Translations under genes and position numbers: made by a program
Notes under the pieces: generated by a model
What the model saw: only the letters and a program-made list of their open reading frames with translations
Database searches by the model: none
Told to the model about the DNA's origin: nothing
Assembly: GCA_946811695.1 (NCBI GenBank)
Contig: OX328124.1
Span: forward strand, 34,308,203-34,372,202
DNA length: 64,000 nucleotides
Reading direction: 5' to 3'
From: Gonocerus acuteangulatus
Taxonomy: Eukaryota; Arthropoda; Insecta; Hemiptera; Coreidae
Shown: piece after piece, positions 32,706-43,935 of the stretch
Numbering within the stretch: position 1 is the stretch's first letter
Layout of the letters: the number at the start of each line of letters is the position of its first letter

Positions 32706-33399
32706 TAGGGATGTTCCGACACCATCAAAGTGTCGAAACCTACTCATATGAGTAGTATTCAAATCATTTTTCGATACTGCTCATACAAATACTCCTTATG
32801 TATATTTAGTGATATCGATACTTTTAGATTTTTTTTTTACGAAACTTACGTAGCAAATGTTAAACAAAATACAATTGTGAGGGCAACAATTAAAAGTAAA
32901 GTAATTAACTATCTAATTTTTATTTAATGAAGAATGACCAAATACAGGAACTCCTCTAGGTATTTTGGAGACAATCTGTTCCTTGTTTGCGACACCGTTG
33001 CTCCGGCTTTGGAAAATAAGCGCTCGCTTGGAACCGATGTTGAGACTACTATTAAATGTTGTTGTGCATATTTGTAAAGACAACGAAATAAAAATTTCAT
33101 ATCATCATGGATTTGATAAATATTGAGAAACTTCATCGCCCTGGTGAGATTTATTTTTCTTCTTGTGTCCTTGTGCTAACTTATGAGGTTTCCAAAAACA
33201 TATTCGAATGGTGCAGTAGATGAGGCATCATCTTTTGAATCACTTGGGCTACTAAGTTGTAAGGTTCGATTCGATACCAAGTACTTTTGTTTCGATACCG
33301 AGTAAGTATCGGAAGATTGATTCGATGCTTTTAGTACTTCGTATCGAATAAAAAAGTATTGAGTACCTACTCGTATTTACTAGTATTGGAACGTCCCTA
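32706..33399 (-). mobile_element. hAT transposon remnant with 8-bp duplication (694 bp)
   Basis: Ends TAGGGATGTTCC and the inverted GGAACGTCCCTA (one mismatch), flanked by the perfect 8-bp duplication ATGCCAAC (32698-32705 and 33400-33407). Subterminal sequence is rich in TATCGATAC and CGATACC words. Only the C-terminal end of a transposase remains. It is an internally deleted hAT element nested in an older 5S-derived SINE. Confidence 0.95.
32924..33136 (-). pseudogene. hAT transposase C-terminal dimerisation domain (70 aa)
   Basis: The frame contains TSVPSERLFSKAGATVSQTR followed by RLSPKYLEEFLYL, a textbook hATC dimerisation motif (S-PSER-FS--G). In full transposases this segment closes the protein and mediates dimer formation. 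Here the BED finger and catalytic core are deleted, so it cannot act alone. The reading frame of the remaining part is intact, suggesting modest age. Confidence 0.9.
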
Positions 33400-33510
33400 A
33401 TGCCAACAGCACGTGGTCGGTCACCGATTCAGATGCTGCCCAAACCCGACGCTGCTTAACTTCGGTGATCAACGGGAACCAGTGCATTCAACGTGGCTAT
33501 GGCCGTCGGC

Positions 33511-34620
33511 TATTATTCAAATTATTCTGAATTAAATAATATTAATCGTTCCTACCTATTAATCTTCTAATAGCATATATTAAATCAATCTCAGTTCGAA
33601 ATCACACCCCCAAGCCCCGAAATAAAGATTTCTTTTTTGGCAACATGTTATAAAAGAAGAAATTATAAATGGACGGAATTCCGATACAATAATTGAATTT
33701 CGTGACATCGAGTTTATTTTGTGATAGAAAACATAACATGTGGAAACGTGCATAACAAATAAATTCAAGTATAAACCAAATGCTCGATACAAGATCTGAA
33801 GAAGCCCCTGTAGGTACATCCAATCTACTCAACAGCAAGTATCGGATGAGAAATTGTTTCGACGCCAACAAAAACAAACAACTTGCGAAATATATATTCG
33901 GAAGCAATAAGAAAAGGGGGAAACAATTCGTGTTTGTAAAACGAGAACGTGCCGAATCCACTGTACTGATAATGCTGTGATGACACCAGCCGGGAAAATG
34001 AGAACAAATACATATAAGGAAAGATAAAGATAAGATTTCTAGCACATTTATATATAATATTTCTCGATTCTTAATCTTTGTTTGGAAAAAACTAACTTGC
34101 CGGGTAGGGATTTGTTACCAGAACTCCCCATATTTACCAATAACACTACCAGGCTTCACTTAACAGCAGGGCAAGTTAATTCTATTAGCACTAAAAATGT
34201 TACCACAAAAACACGAGACAATAGATCAATTTTCGCCCACCGGAACATTGCTTTTCGCCGAAAAAATCTTTTTGATTATGTGCACTTACAAGTATCGCAT
34301 ACCGCAAGGTTTTTATCTGTTGGAATGATTCCGTTGTGGCATTACCCACAATTAGGCCTTGACGTACTTATTGCTGATTGCAGTGTTAATATAAAAACAA
34401 CAACAATACAATGGTGTTTTGAATAAACATTTTCAACACTTAGTAATAAAAACGAAACAATCTAATTACGAAGGAAACACGTTTTATTTATTTAGTAAAA
34501 GAGCTATACAACAATAGTGAGCTGCTAAAATAAAAAGTAACCAAGTAATATTCTATAAATTATTACTTTCTTTCGTGATCAGAACTTAAATAAATCAAAT
34601 AATAGTTAATAAAATAATAT
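33511..34620. other. No recognisable gene
   Basis: The 114-codon frame at 34082-34426 (+) is the longest non-repeat frame here but has no family I recognise and no clear splice context. The 147-codon minus frame at 33602-34045 overlaps several others and is Leu/Phe/Ser-rich. I leave both unannotated. Confidence 0.45.
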
Positions 34621-34849
34621 ACAGGGTAGCCCAGCTAAGCGGGCCACAAGAGAAATAACTACTAAACGGTCGGAGGTATTAAAATTTTTCTAAGGAGCAA
34701 AGTTGTAGGTCTCGTTGAGTCCTATAAAAAGATGCCCTCGGAAATAAAAAAATAACCCTTCTAAAGGCTCAAATAGACCTTTGAAGTAAAGGGGTTCCTC
34801 TTTACCCATATCTTGCAATACATTTTTTTTAAAAATTACTACAAAAAAA

Positions 34850-37390
34850 AAGTCCGACTCGCAGGAACTGCGTCATCTTAGCGCGGTTCCATTCATATCC
34901 CTAGTGTTATTTTGTAGACTTAGAATAGAAACAGTTATTACTTTGTTTGGATCATTCCTAATGTAAACAAATATGAAAAAAAACAAAACAAGATTTTCGG
35001 CTAGGGATGAAACTATCCTAAGCAGAAATTACTCTTTCTGCCGTCCCAAGTTTCGGTCTACGAAGACTCTTCTACGAATATATTTCTAATTTACTTAACT
35101 TGCAGTGCTAACATATCCATTTTACTTTTAAATGCAATTAAACAAAATAAAATTGTACATGAAAATGAGAAAGTAGCGTTATTTTTTATTGAACTACGGC
35201 CACATTCAACCACAAAATATAATTATATTTCTAGTATAGCATTTGGCTGCATGACTTTCTACAGGTAAAGGTAACTGTCAGCTGTCCTAGAATGCTTGAT
35301 GAGAACAATGAATCTTGATTTATGAAGTGCAATAAAAGCCTACCTGAACCGGCCTACTACCTCGACCCGGACTGACCCTACACGGAGAATATTTACGTTT
35401 TCAGTTCTGTTACAGGTTCAAAGAATTTGTATTTATTCCCCTGTTTTATTGAGAAATACATCCTCCTCCTAGAAGCAATACCAAAATAACAAGAAATAAA
35501 AACAGACAAAAAGAATCGTATAAATAAACGAAATCAATTATCGTTTATCAAACTTCTAAGTTATATGTACTTATTTCTCCGTTTGACATCGCCTAATCAA
35601 AACTTTCTTCAGAACCTGTTTTCTAGAGCATTTAGTAAGCTTTCGAATGGTAACCATCCGTTTACCAAGATTCTCAACCGTTTTCGAGATATTAAGGAAA
35701 GTATACGAAGTTTCCAAAGCTTTTCATCTCTATTAATAAATTATTTTAATTTAACCCTTCCTTAACTCCAAACGTAAGTAAATTTTCAGCATACTAGTTT
35801 TGATGAAATTAGAACATGCAGAAAATGTTTCAACTGAATCCCATAATTCGAAGTACCAAAATCAAAGACAAAAAGAACCGTTCGAATAAACAAAATCAAT
35901 TACTTCAAAGTTTAAGCACTTATTTATCCGATTGACATCGCTTATTCAAAACTTTCTTTAGAACCTACCTTTTTTGTAGACCATTTAGTAAGCTTTCGAA
36001 TGGTAACCTTTCGCTTCACAAGATTGTCAACGGTTTTCGAGATACTAACGAAAGTATAAAAGGTTACCAAAACTTTTCTTGACTGTTAATAAAATATTTT
36101 ATTCTAACCCTTCCTTTACTCCAAACGTAACCAAAATTTCAACATATTAGTGTTGATAAAATTCGACCTTGTAGAAAATGTTTCAACTGAATCCCATAAT
36201 TCTAAGTACCAAAATCAAAGACAAAAAGAACAGTTCGAATAAGCGAAATCAATTACTTAAAAGTTTTAAGCACTTATTTCTCCGATTGACATCGCTTATT
36301 CAAAACTTTCTTTAGAACCTTTCTTGTAGACCATTTAGTAAGCTTTCGAATGGTAACCTTTCGCTTCCCAAGATTTTCAACCGTTTTCGAGATATTAAGA
36401 AATTATACGAAGTTCCCAAAACTTTTTATTATTTCTGACAACAGAAAATTGGTCTCATTTTACCTATCCTGTTTTACACACACATACATTTTCCTTACAA
36501 ATACAACATAAGAAATTACTAAAATAAAAAGCAATAAAAAACCAAGGGAAAGAGACAAAAAGAACGACAAAAACCCGTTCATAAGAACAAAACAGACGTA
36601 TTTGAAGTTTTAAGCACTTATTTCTCCGATTGACATAACCTAATCAAAAATAGTTTTAGAATTATTTTTGTAGAGAATTTAGTAAGCTTTCAAATAGTTT
36701 CAATCCACTTACCACGATTTCCCAACCGTGTTCGAGATATTAATGAGAGTATACGTTTGTATTTCATATTAATGAAAGTTTCCAAAACTTTTCATGTCTG
36801 TTCATAAAATATTTTATTCTAACCCTTCCTTAACGCTAAACGTAACATAACTTTCAACATATTAGTTTTAATGAAAGTAGAATATGCAGATAATGTTTCA
36901 ACTGAATCCCGTTATTCTAAGTACCCAAACCGAAAACGGTATTCAAAAACTATTTTTCCAATTTTCTCGACAACGGTTAAAGCTATCGCCTTGAAAATGG
37001 TTTCATTCGTTTTCCTAGCCCAAGAAGCCTATAAAACGAGTACTTACAAGCTTATGAACTCAAAAACGTAAGCGTTACGATTTTTTATGCGCGAATTTCG
37101 CCCCAAACGCCATCTTCCAGTGGGCGGATTTTGCTGGTTAACGAACTTGACCTTTCAAATTGGACGACAGATTTTTGTACCAAATTTCATCAAAATCGGA
37201 CCATTCGTCTTCTACCTAGAGAGCGAACAGACAAATATATATATATATTCAAATTTGAACCACCGTTATTTTCGGTTTCTAGGGGTTCTGAAACGCGAAA
37301 TTTTCTAGTCGGCACTTCCGGATTGTTTCATTGTATCAACCTTATAAGCGGGGTTCCTCCCTATGGGGGAGGGAGGAATCGCGCTAACAA
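34850..37390 (-). repeat. R-A repeat family, longest copy (inverted)
   Basis: From the hairpin CTCGCAGGAACTGCG (34862-34876) and TTAGCGCGGTTCC (34893), through four units marked by ATTGACATCGC or ATTGACATAAC (35585, 35933, 36287 and 36630; spacing about 343-354 bp), to TTCTCGACAACGG, the GTTAACGAACTTGACC block, a short TATATATATA, and the terminal hairpin GGGTTCCTCCCTATGGGGG ending AATCGCGCTAA. Orientation is opposite to 22030-23805. It is non-coding. Confidence 0.85.
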
Positions 37391-37642
37391 GGAAGAACCT
37401 TGCAATTGGGGTCACGATGAGTCAAGTAGTTCTCTGTGTAATATGAAATACGTTTATATTTGCATTTATTCCTCATCTCAAATTCCAAAAGAAAGGCTCT
37501 TTAATTTATTCAAGTAGTATTTTTGTTGGGGGAAAGGTAATCCAGCTTGGGAGAATGTGTTCAGCATTCAAAAAAACGATTCCCTTTAGTCTAAACTAGC
37601 GAGACCTACAACTTTGCCCCTTTGAAAAATTTTTATATCTAC

Positions 37643-37916
37643 CATGGGCGTATATAGGAAATAATTTTGGAGGGGGCTGGGAAAATTTCGGGGGGGGGGC
37701 TGAGACCATTTCCGGTGTATGGAATACTAACTATTTAGATCTTGGTAGAGTTTTAGCCAACTAAAACGCTATTACACCCAAAATAGAATATTTTTTATGA
37801 ACTAAATGATCTTATTTAATTTATTTTTAAGGGTTTTATAACATTTTTACCGATCAAATCAAAATTTCAGGGGGGGGGGCTGCAGCCCCCTCAACCCCCA
37901 CTTATATACGCCCATG
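37643..37916. mobile_element. hAT-type MITE (CATGGGCGTATA ends), nested
   Basis: CATGGGCGTATATAGG and TATATACGCCCATG ends with a perfect 8-bp duplication ATATCTAC (37635-37642 and 37917-37924). It sits inside the right arm of the element at 34621-37975. It is the uninterrupted relative of 9695-10340. Confidence 0.95.
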
Positions 37917-38119
37917 ATATCTACAACCGTTTAGAAGTTATTTCTCTTGTGGCCCGCTTATCTGGGCCAACCTGTATATAATTCTAATGCTTAACTGTAA
38001 TATTAATAACTTTAATAATTTTCCTGGAAATAAAATAAATCACTCGACAATTATTCTGGTATCACAATAATTGTGGGATTAAAATGTTGGGTTATTTTAA
38101 GTATTATTGTACAGGTCTA

Positions 38120-38191
38120 TGACTATTACCTATAGGTAATGGTCATGTATTGCTACATAATATCGTATACGATAGTATGTAGCAATACATG
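38120..38191. repeat. Two adjacent palindromes
   Basis: 38120-38145 is TGACTATTACC-TATA with its inverted copy. 38144-38191 is a 48-bp near-perfect palindrome (CATGTATTGCTACATA, then TATCGTATACGATA, then the inverse) with a single mismatched pair. They share two bases. Confidence 0.85.
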
Positions 38192-39270
38192 GGCTTCTAC
38201 CTGTTTATAGCTCGGTTAGATAATATGTACTTACATACTAATACATGCTTACATAGTATGTGAGTACTTACTGTCAGGGCCTCCGTAAGGAGGAACTCTA
38301 CTCTGGATGCAACATGAGCCGGCGATAAACATTCGTAATCGCAATGGAACATTTGCTCTTTTAGACAAAAGTCCAAAAATATAATTAGCAAAGATGCTTT
38401 AGTAGAATATGTTTCGATAGTATGAAATATTATATAATGCAGCTAAGCTATTCCGTAAAAGGTTGTTTAGTCAATTGTATACACAATAGAAGATTCAAGG
38501 TTGTGCATTGAGTTCTTTTTATGGGCTGCGAATACCAAATAAACCATAAACAACATGAATTAGAGACCTCTAAAATATTTAATAATTCATTCTTTGAAGT
38601 TTAATATATCTACTTATTATGAGCTCCGGAACATTAGATGATTAACCCATCAAAACTCATCCACGATAGTTCTTGGTCGCAAAACTATAGAAAATAAATA
38701 ATTCAAAAGAGAAGAAAACTAGCAATTCCAAAGACACAGGGTTTATAAAAAACAACATGGACACTGTACTTAATGACAAAACCTTTTAGCATGAATTGTT
38801 GAAACAAGTTGCAAATTTGGATAATTATATAACTAGCTTTTTTATCTTATTTAATATGATAGCTTTTCTTTTGTTAAAGACTTTTTGAGCAGTTGTGTAA
38901 ATTCAATTAAGTTCAAGTATAGACAAATAAAATAAGTATGTAATTAAAAATTGGGCATGGCATTAATGACCTCAAAGGTTGACACGCCTTAAATCCAACG
39001 AAAAAAATGGGTCTTAAAATTAATAATACGGTTTTATTTGAACAATATATCAACAACAAATGCAAAGTATCGAATGTGAAAAAAACGACTTTTTCATTTT
39101 CAATCTATACTGGTTGCTGTTGGACTGATGTACGTTGTGGCAAAGTCTCGAAAATTATTTATCAATTACAGAAAATCAAACTAACAAATGTACATTAAGT
39201 CTAATTAAAATATATCATAAGATAAAATTTACATTGATTCATCTATAATGTACCAAACCTTTTTTCACAT
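38192..39270. other. No recognisable gene
   Basis: AT-rich. 38955-39005 (CATTAATGACC, GGTTGACACGCCTTAAA) resembles the shared SINE tail without a recognisable head. Confidence 0.45.
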
Positions 39271-39274
39271 TCTA

Positions 39275-39470
39275 AACGGGAAGGCTTTGGGTTTGATTCC
39301 TACTAGGGCTAAAGCCAATTCATTAAAAAAAAAAAAAAATAAAAAATAAAAAAAAAATAAAAAAAAAAAATAAAATAAGAAAAGGCATCAGTCCTTTTGT
39401 GGCTAGAAAACCCGTCCCAAAAATCTTTGTCGTGTATAAGTGGACATTAAAATTTAAGTAAATTTCACTT
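39275..39470 (+). mobile_element. tRNA-derived SINE with expanded A-rich linker
   Basis: Head remnant with GGGAAGGCTTTGGGTTTGAT (B-box-like). Then comes an A-rich stretch of about 60 bp (AAAAATAAAAAATAAA-type) and AAGAAAAGGCATCAGTCC, GGCTAGAAAACCCGTCCC, ending in GTGGACATTAAAATTTAAG. The tail is that of 48523-48735. Confidence 0.7.
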
Positions 39471-40690
39471 AGAAAGTGTATATAAAATGTTTAATTTTCT
39501 TTAGAATTTGTATTATTTTAGCATGTTCTTTTCTTTGATTTGGCAGCACTGCTTGTTAGTTTATATAATGCTTTGTATATTGTTTACTTAGAGCTTGCAT
39601 CGATTACAATCGGCAATGCTGTTGTACTGTTACTTAGCTCAGCATGATCCTAGAAGTACTAGCTACTACCTGGCAGACGAGTTATAGTCATTGTCTTAGG
39701 CATTAAGCTTGTTTCTTTTTGCATGTAAATTTTTGTGTCGATATAAATGTTCTCATTCATAAAATGTTAAATAAAAAATATTAAATATATAACTATAATT
39801 AATCATAAATGAGGTACTCCCTGATATAAGATTGAGGATTGAGTTGAATGGGAGAAGGAGACCCGTCTAGCCTGGTCAATGGCAAAGGCTCGACTGCCTA
39901 ACACGTTTTATTAATCCTACTTAAATTTTTCTCACGTGAATGGAGTCAAACAAAATACTGTTTTTAACCTTTGCTAATAAAACCACTACAAACCTGCTTT
40001 AGCCATTTTCTGAAGGAATATGGCACATCTTACACACACTCACTCACGTTTCCTTGCAACTTATAAAAAATTACGGTTGATATGGGCAAATTAGTAATTT
40101 GTTCCGGAGTTAACCCCCCGATTTTGCTGGTTAACGAACTCGTTCAATCGTTGCCATAGGAATGTTATACACCAAGTTTCGAGACAATAAGCTATTGTAA
40201 TTGCAATCATTGTTTCATAAGTGCAACCTAAATGGTTAAATTCATTCCATGAATGTGTTGATATGCAGATTTAATAAATGAACATGAGCTAACATCATTA
40301 TCGGTAATCTTCATATGCCACTTCAGCGATATGCTGACAAATGTGATAACATTTGATAATATGTGACTGCAAATCATTTGCATTTTCTCCTTGCTCATTA
40401 TGCATGCCAACATTTCCCTGCGCTATTATTGGCATGATTTACTGACAGCAAACTAGCCTCTAATAGCTTAAAACATTTTCAAATAGAATTAGTCAGTTAA
40501 GACTTGCCACTTTTAAGACATGCTACAAATATGTAGAAAACTGTAGTATAATATAGCCAGTCAAATAGACGAAATAGTTCGAACTTGCGGTAGCGAATTT
40601 TTTCTTTTTGTTCGACCGTTGGAAACCCCATTTGATGAACTACACTTTACATGGAACACTATAAAAACTGTTAATGCCTCGTGGAAGTGG
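39471..40690. other. Mostly unassigned, with an R-B fragment
   Basis: 40060-40190 holds inverted R-B sequence (TTGTTCCGGAGTTAACCCCC, GTTAACGAACTCGTTCAATC, CACCAAGTTTCGAGAC). Elsewhere I see no gene or repeat. Confidence 0.55.
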
Positions 40691-40846
40691 AAGGTTCTCC
40701 TCCGCAAGTTGAGGCTGTAATCTTTAGCACTTTCCTCCGAAGGAAAGTAGCTATTGAGGTTGCACTCATGACGGAATTTTTGAAAAATTTCTTCAAATCT
40801 TTATCGATCCTACCTACTAGAGACCGAAAATGTCCCCCGTCAAAAT

Positions 40847-40902
<56 letters not shown>
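40690..40902 (-). repeat. R-C arm plus (TA)n
   Basis: Hairpin CACTTTCCTCCGAAGGAAAG near 40729-40748, then a block ending GACCGAAAATGTCCCCC and a TA tract at 40852-40902. It is the inverted counterpart of 25030-25262. The 78-codon frame across it ends in Ile-Tyr repeats and is not a gene. Confidence 0.75.
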
Positions 40903-40905
<3 letters not shown>

Positions 40906-41537
40906 TCCAGGCAGTAAAGTTTTTCGAGATATCTTTAGTTTTCAAAATATCGCTCTTGAATGTCTGTCATTTTGGGGAAAAATACACTTTTAGCTCTTTT
41001 TGACCGGATAAACCCAAAAAATAAATGCCGTTTATAGGGTTTTAGGGCATTCCATTCGCTTCAAGAATATATATAACTTTACTATTTTATGTATTTTCCT
41101 TCAAACACGAAAATAGTTTTAGTGTTCATCGTGATATCTGGCAACAACTGTCGACCAATGAACTTTTCAATTTCTCACAATTTCCAGTCAATGTATTGTC
41201 CAAAATATGCTCCATTATGTAAATATAGTGAGCACTGGACGTATAAATAGCACAAAATATATAATTTTGGGCCCACTGACCAGTTATTCACACTCAATTA
41301 GATAAGATCTTGTCTATTATATTGGCAATGGTTTTGCTATGACCATGTGGGTACGTATATAACGTTTGAAAGAAAATACATAAAATACACATACATACAT
41401 ATAATTTGGGACAAAGGGGAAGGGTGGGACCATGTCTACTAACACTGTACACAATACAATACAATATAAGGGGACCTGGGCCCTCCGCCCTTATTCACTG
41501 CGACCCCATTGGATCTATTGTGATTTGCGTCCCTGTC

Positions 41538-41815
41538 TTACTCCCTTTCCAACTTGCAGCTCCTCACATATAGCTTGAGCTCCTTGGGAGTAGCCTCGGC
41601 TATGTCCTTGGGCGTAGCAATTGCCTTCCCTATGTGCACTAGCCTGTTGTAGGCCAACGCCTCACATTCGCAGAGGACGTGCTGTGAGGTTTCCTCTTCT
41701 TCGAGGCACCAGCGACATGTAGGGTCCTCTATTAGTCCCATCGTGCACAGGTGTTTTCTTAGCGGACCATGTCCAGAGAGAAGTCCGACTATCCTTCTTA
41801 ATTCTACGTTTGATA
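41538..41815 (-). pseudogene. R1/LOA-like ORF2 C-terminal cysteine domain, out of frame
   Basis: The minus-strand frame reads ELRRIVGLLSGHGPLRKHLC, then CRWCLEEEETSQHVLCEC, and runs to a stop at 41538. This is the conserved post-RNase H block with a CX2C-H-C zinc motif found at ORF2 ends. It is displaced from the RT frame by the internal deletion near 41815. Confidence 0.85.
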
Positions 41816-43935
41816 CGCTCCTTTAGGACATGCGGAAATCTCCCTCTTACTAAAGCCACTATATCATCCGCATATCCTATTACTTCGTATCCAGCTTCGG
41901 AGAGAGTTCTAAGGAGGGAGTCCACCACCATTGTCCACAGCAGGGGTGATAAAACACCTCCCTGGGGGCAGCCTCTAGTTGCCCTTATTCTTGTGGAGAC
42001 CCACCCCTTCCTTGCTCTGATTCGCCGGCTTCCCAGCATAGCCCTGACCCATCTTCTGAGGATGAGCTCAGCACCAAACTCCCTGGTAGCCTCCTCTATG
42101 GCTGCATATGAGGTATTGTCAAAGGCACCCTCTATATCCAGGAATGCACATAGCGCAATTTCCTTGTTCTGAAGTGAGTCCTCTATTTTTCCCACTAGAT
42201 AATGCAGGGCAGTTTCTGTTGATTTGCCCTTTTGATACGCAAACTGCTGGGCATGCAGAGGATGCCTTCCTAAGAGGTCCTCTCTGATGTGCATGTCCAC
42301 TACCTTCTCCATCGTTTTCAACACGTTGGAAGAGAGACTTATAGGTCTATAGGATTTAGGTAAGTCCAGGGGCCTTGTTGGTCCCTTTGGTATAAAGATC
42401 ACATCCGTGTCCCTCCAGAGACAGGGGATGTATCCATGTGCATAGCTTGCCTGAAACATGGCTGCTAGAATGCCTGCAAGCTTTTCTTTCCCATGGATTA
42501 GCTGAGCAGGGATAACACCATCTCCTCCAGAAGCCTTGTACGGCTTAAAGGTTCCTATTGCCCACTTTACCTTTTCAATTGTAAAGATTTTCTTGGCTGC
42601 TTGGAGCATCCATTTGTTTGCATTTTCATGCCCCCGAGGCTCATCTGCCTCCTCTGTTACGTCTGAGCAGTCTGGAAAGTGGGTCACTAGTAGCTCCCTA
42701 ACTGTCTCTTCCAGGTTACTCGTGATCGTCCCATCGGGTCTCTTTAGCAGTCCCATCTCATTTGTGTGCCTTTTGGCAAGCACTTTCTGTAGCCTAGCAG
42801 CTTCTGGTAGGCTACTAACATCTTCACAGAAATTTCTCCAGGTCCTTCTCTTAGCCTGCCTGATTCCTTTGTTATACTCCGTCAGGGACTGTTTATAGTC
42901 CCTCCAATTACCATTTTGTTTTGCCCGATTGAAAAGCCCCCTGGCCTTTTTCCTGAGCTTTTCTAATTCGCTGTTCCACCATGGTGGCTCCTTTTCTTGC
43001 CTTTTAATCCTTGGCGGGCAGCTAATTTCAAACGCCTCATGCATGGCGTTGTGGATTTTTACAGAGGTTCTTTCCAGTTCCTCTGTAGTACCCACTGCTA
43101 ACTCCTCTCCTTCATACTCTTCTAGAAGTATGTTGCCGTAGAGGGTCCAATTAGCCAGTTTTGGAATTCTCACCTGTTGTGGAGCCTCCATTTTTGCCCC
43201 GACCTCAAACCTTATCTGCCGATGGTCAGACATCGAGACCTCTTTGGAGACATGCCACTTGAGTATCATTTTACTAAGGGACTGTTTTGTCAGTGTGAGA
43301 TCCAACACCTCACTTCTATTTGCTGTAACAAAGGTGGGCTCAGAGCCTCGATTAGCTACATCAATATTGTTCGATATTAAGTAATCAAGGAGCGACTCAC
43401 CTCTCATGTTGTTGTTGCTGCTTCCCCAGACCTTGTTGTGAGCGTTGGCATCGCAACCCATTATTAGGTCTAGGTTCCTGTCCTTGCAGTAATTGATTAG
43501 GTCATTAGCTTCGTTTGGAGGTACTTCCACAGCATCTCCAGGAAAATAGGCCGAGGCAATCAGCACCTCCCGTCTTCCTGTCGCTGTCGGCACCTCTATG
43601 ACCACCGCAACCAGGTCCCTTCTAATGAAGTCTGGAACAGAGTAAAAATTGACTCTTTTGTTAATCAGCAGGGCTGCTCTTGGTCTGTCAACACTTGTAC
43701 AGTAGATTAGCTTACCTGCTTTAGATGAAAGGCCCATCACAGTTCCTTTGCCTGCCCAGGGTTCCTGAAGGATCCCTACGTCTAATTTTTTGGAGATGAA
43801 CCCTCTATTTAGGACGCTGGTCGCTGCCCTTGCACGATGAAGGTTCACCTGCACGAACCTTAAGTTTTCACTCAAGGCCGTGGTATGGGGCTCCTTTTCC
43901 CTGAGCCCCTGGGTCTCCGCTTTTCGGTGCGCCAC
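41662..43935 (-). pseudogene. R1/LOA-like ORF2: endonuclease and reverse transcriptase, truncated
   Basis: The frame starts 64 nt inside ORF1. Residues about 25-250 are an APE-type endonuclease (LRFVQVNLHRARAA, GILQEPWAGKG, MGCDANAHNKVWGS, SMSDHRQIRFE). Residues about 450-720 are the reverse transcriptase (SGGDGVIPAQLI, SYRPISLSS, QFAYQKGKSTETALHYLV, FLDIEGAFDNTSY, GCPQGGVLSPLLW and catalytic GYADDIVALV). Soon after YADD the frame joins sequence that in another frame reads RRIVGLLSGHGPLRKHLC, which normally follows RNase H. An internal deletion has therefore removed the thumb and RNase H region and shifted the frame. The enzyme is probably inactive. Confidence 0.9.

Larger units (their letters stand above)
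32641..33510 (-). mobile_element. 5S-derived SINE interrupted by a hAT remnant
   Basis: The tail (T-run, then ACGGCGTATCAACCATGGC) lies at 32641-32697. The 5S-like head (TGCCAACAGCACGTGGTCGG through GGCCGTCGGC) lies at 33400-33510. The break is the insertion at 32706-33399, which duplicated ATGCCAAC at the head-tail junction. Confidence 0.9.
34621..37975. mobile_element. Large TIR element with ACAGG-T-GCCCAG ends (3.36 kb)
   Basis: Left arm: ACAGGGTAGCCCAGCTAAGC, GGGCCACAAGAGAAATAACT, then AAATTTTTC and GCAAAGTTGTAGGTCTCG. The inverted right arm at about 37590-37975 ends AGATAAGCGGGCC/CCAACCTGT (plus strand reads TCTGGGCCAACCTGT). Arms are about 110 bp and the right one is interrupted by a MITE at 37643-37916. 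Most of the interior is an R-A copy. No transposase is seen. Flanks are AT/TATA, so the duplication is ambiguous. Confidence 0.8.

Noticed and set aside
33602..34045. 147-aa minus-strand protein
   Set aside because: Hydrophobic low-information composition, overlapping other frames, no domain and no splice or start context.
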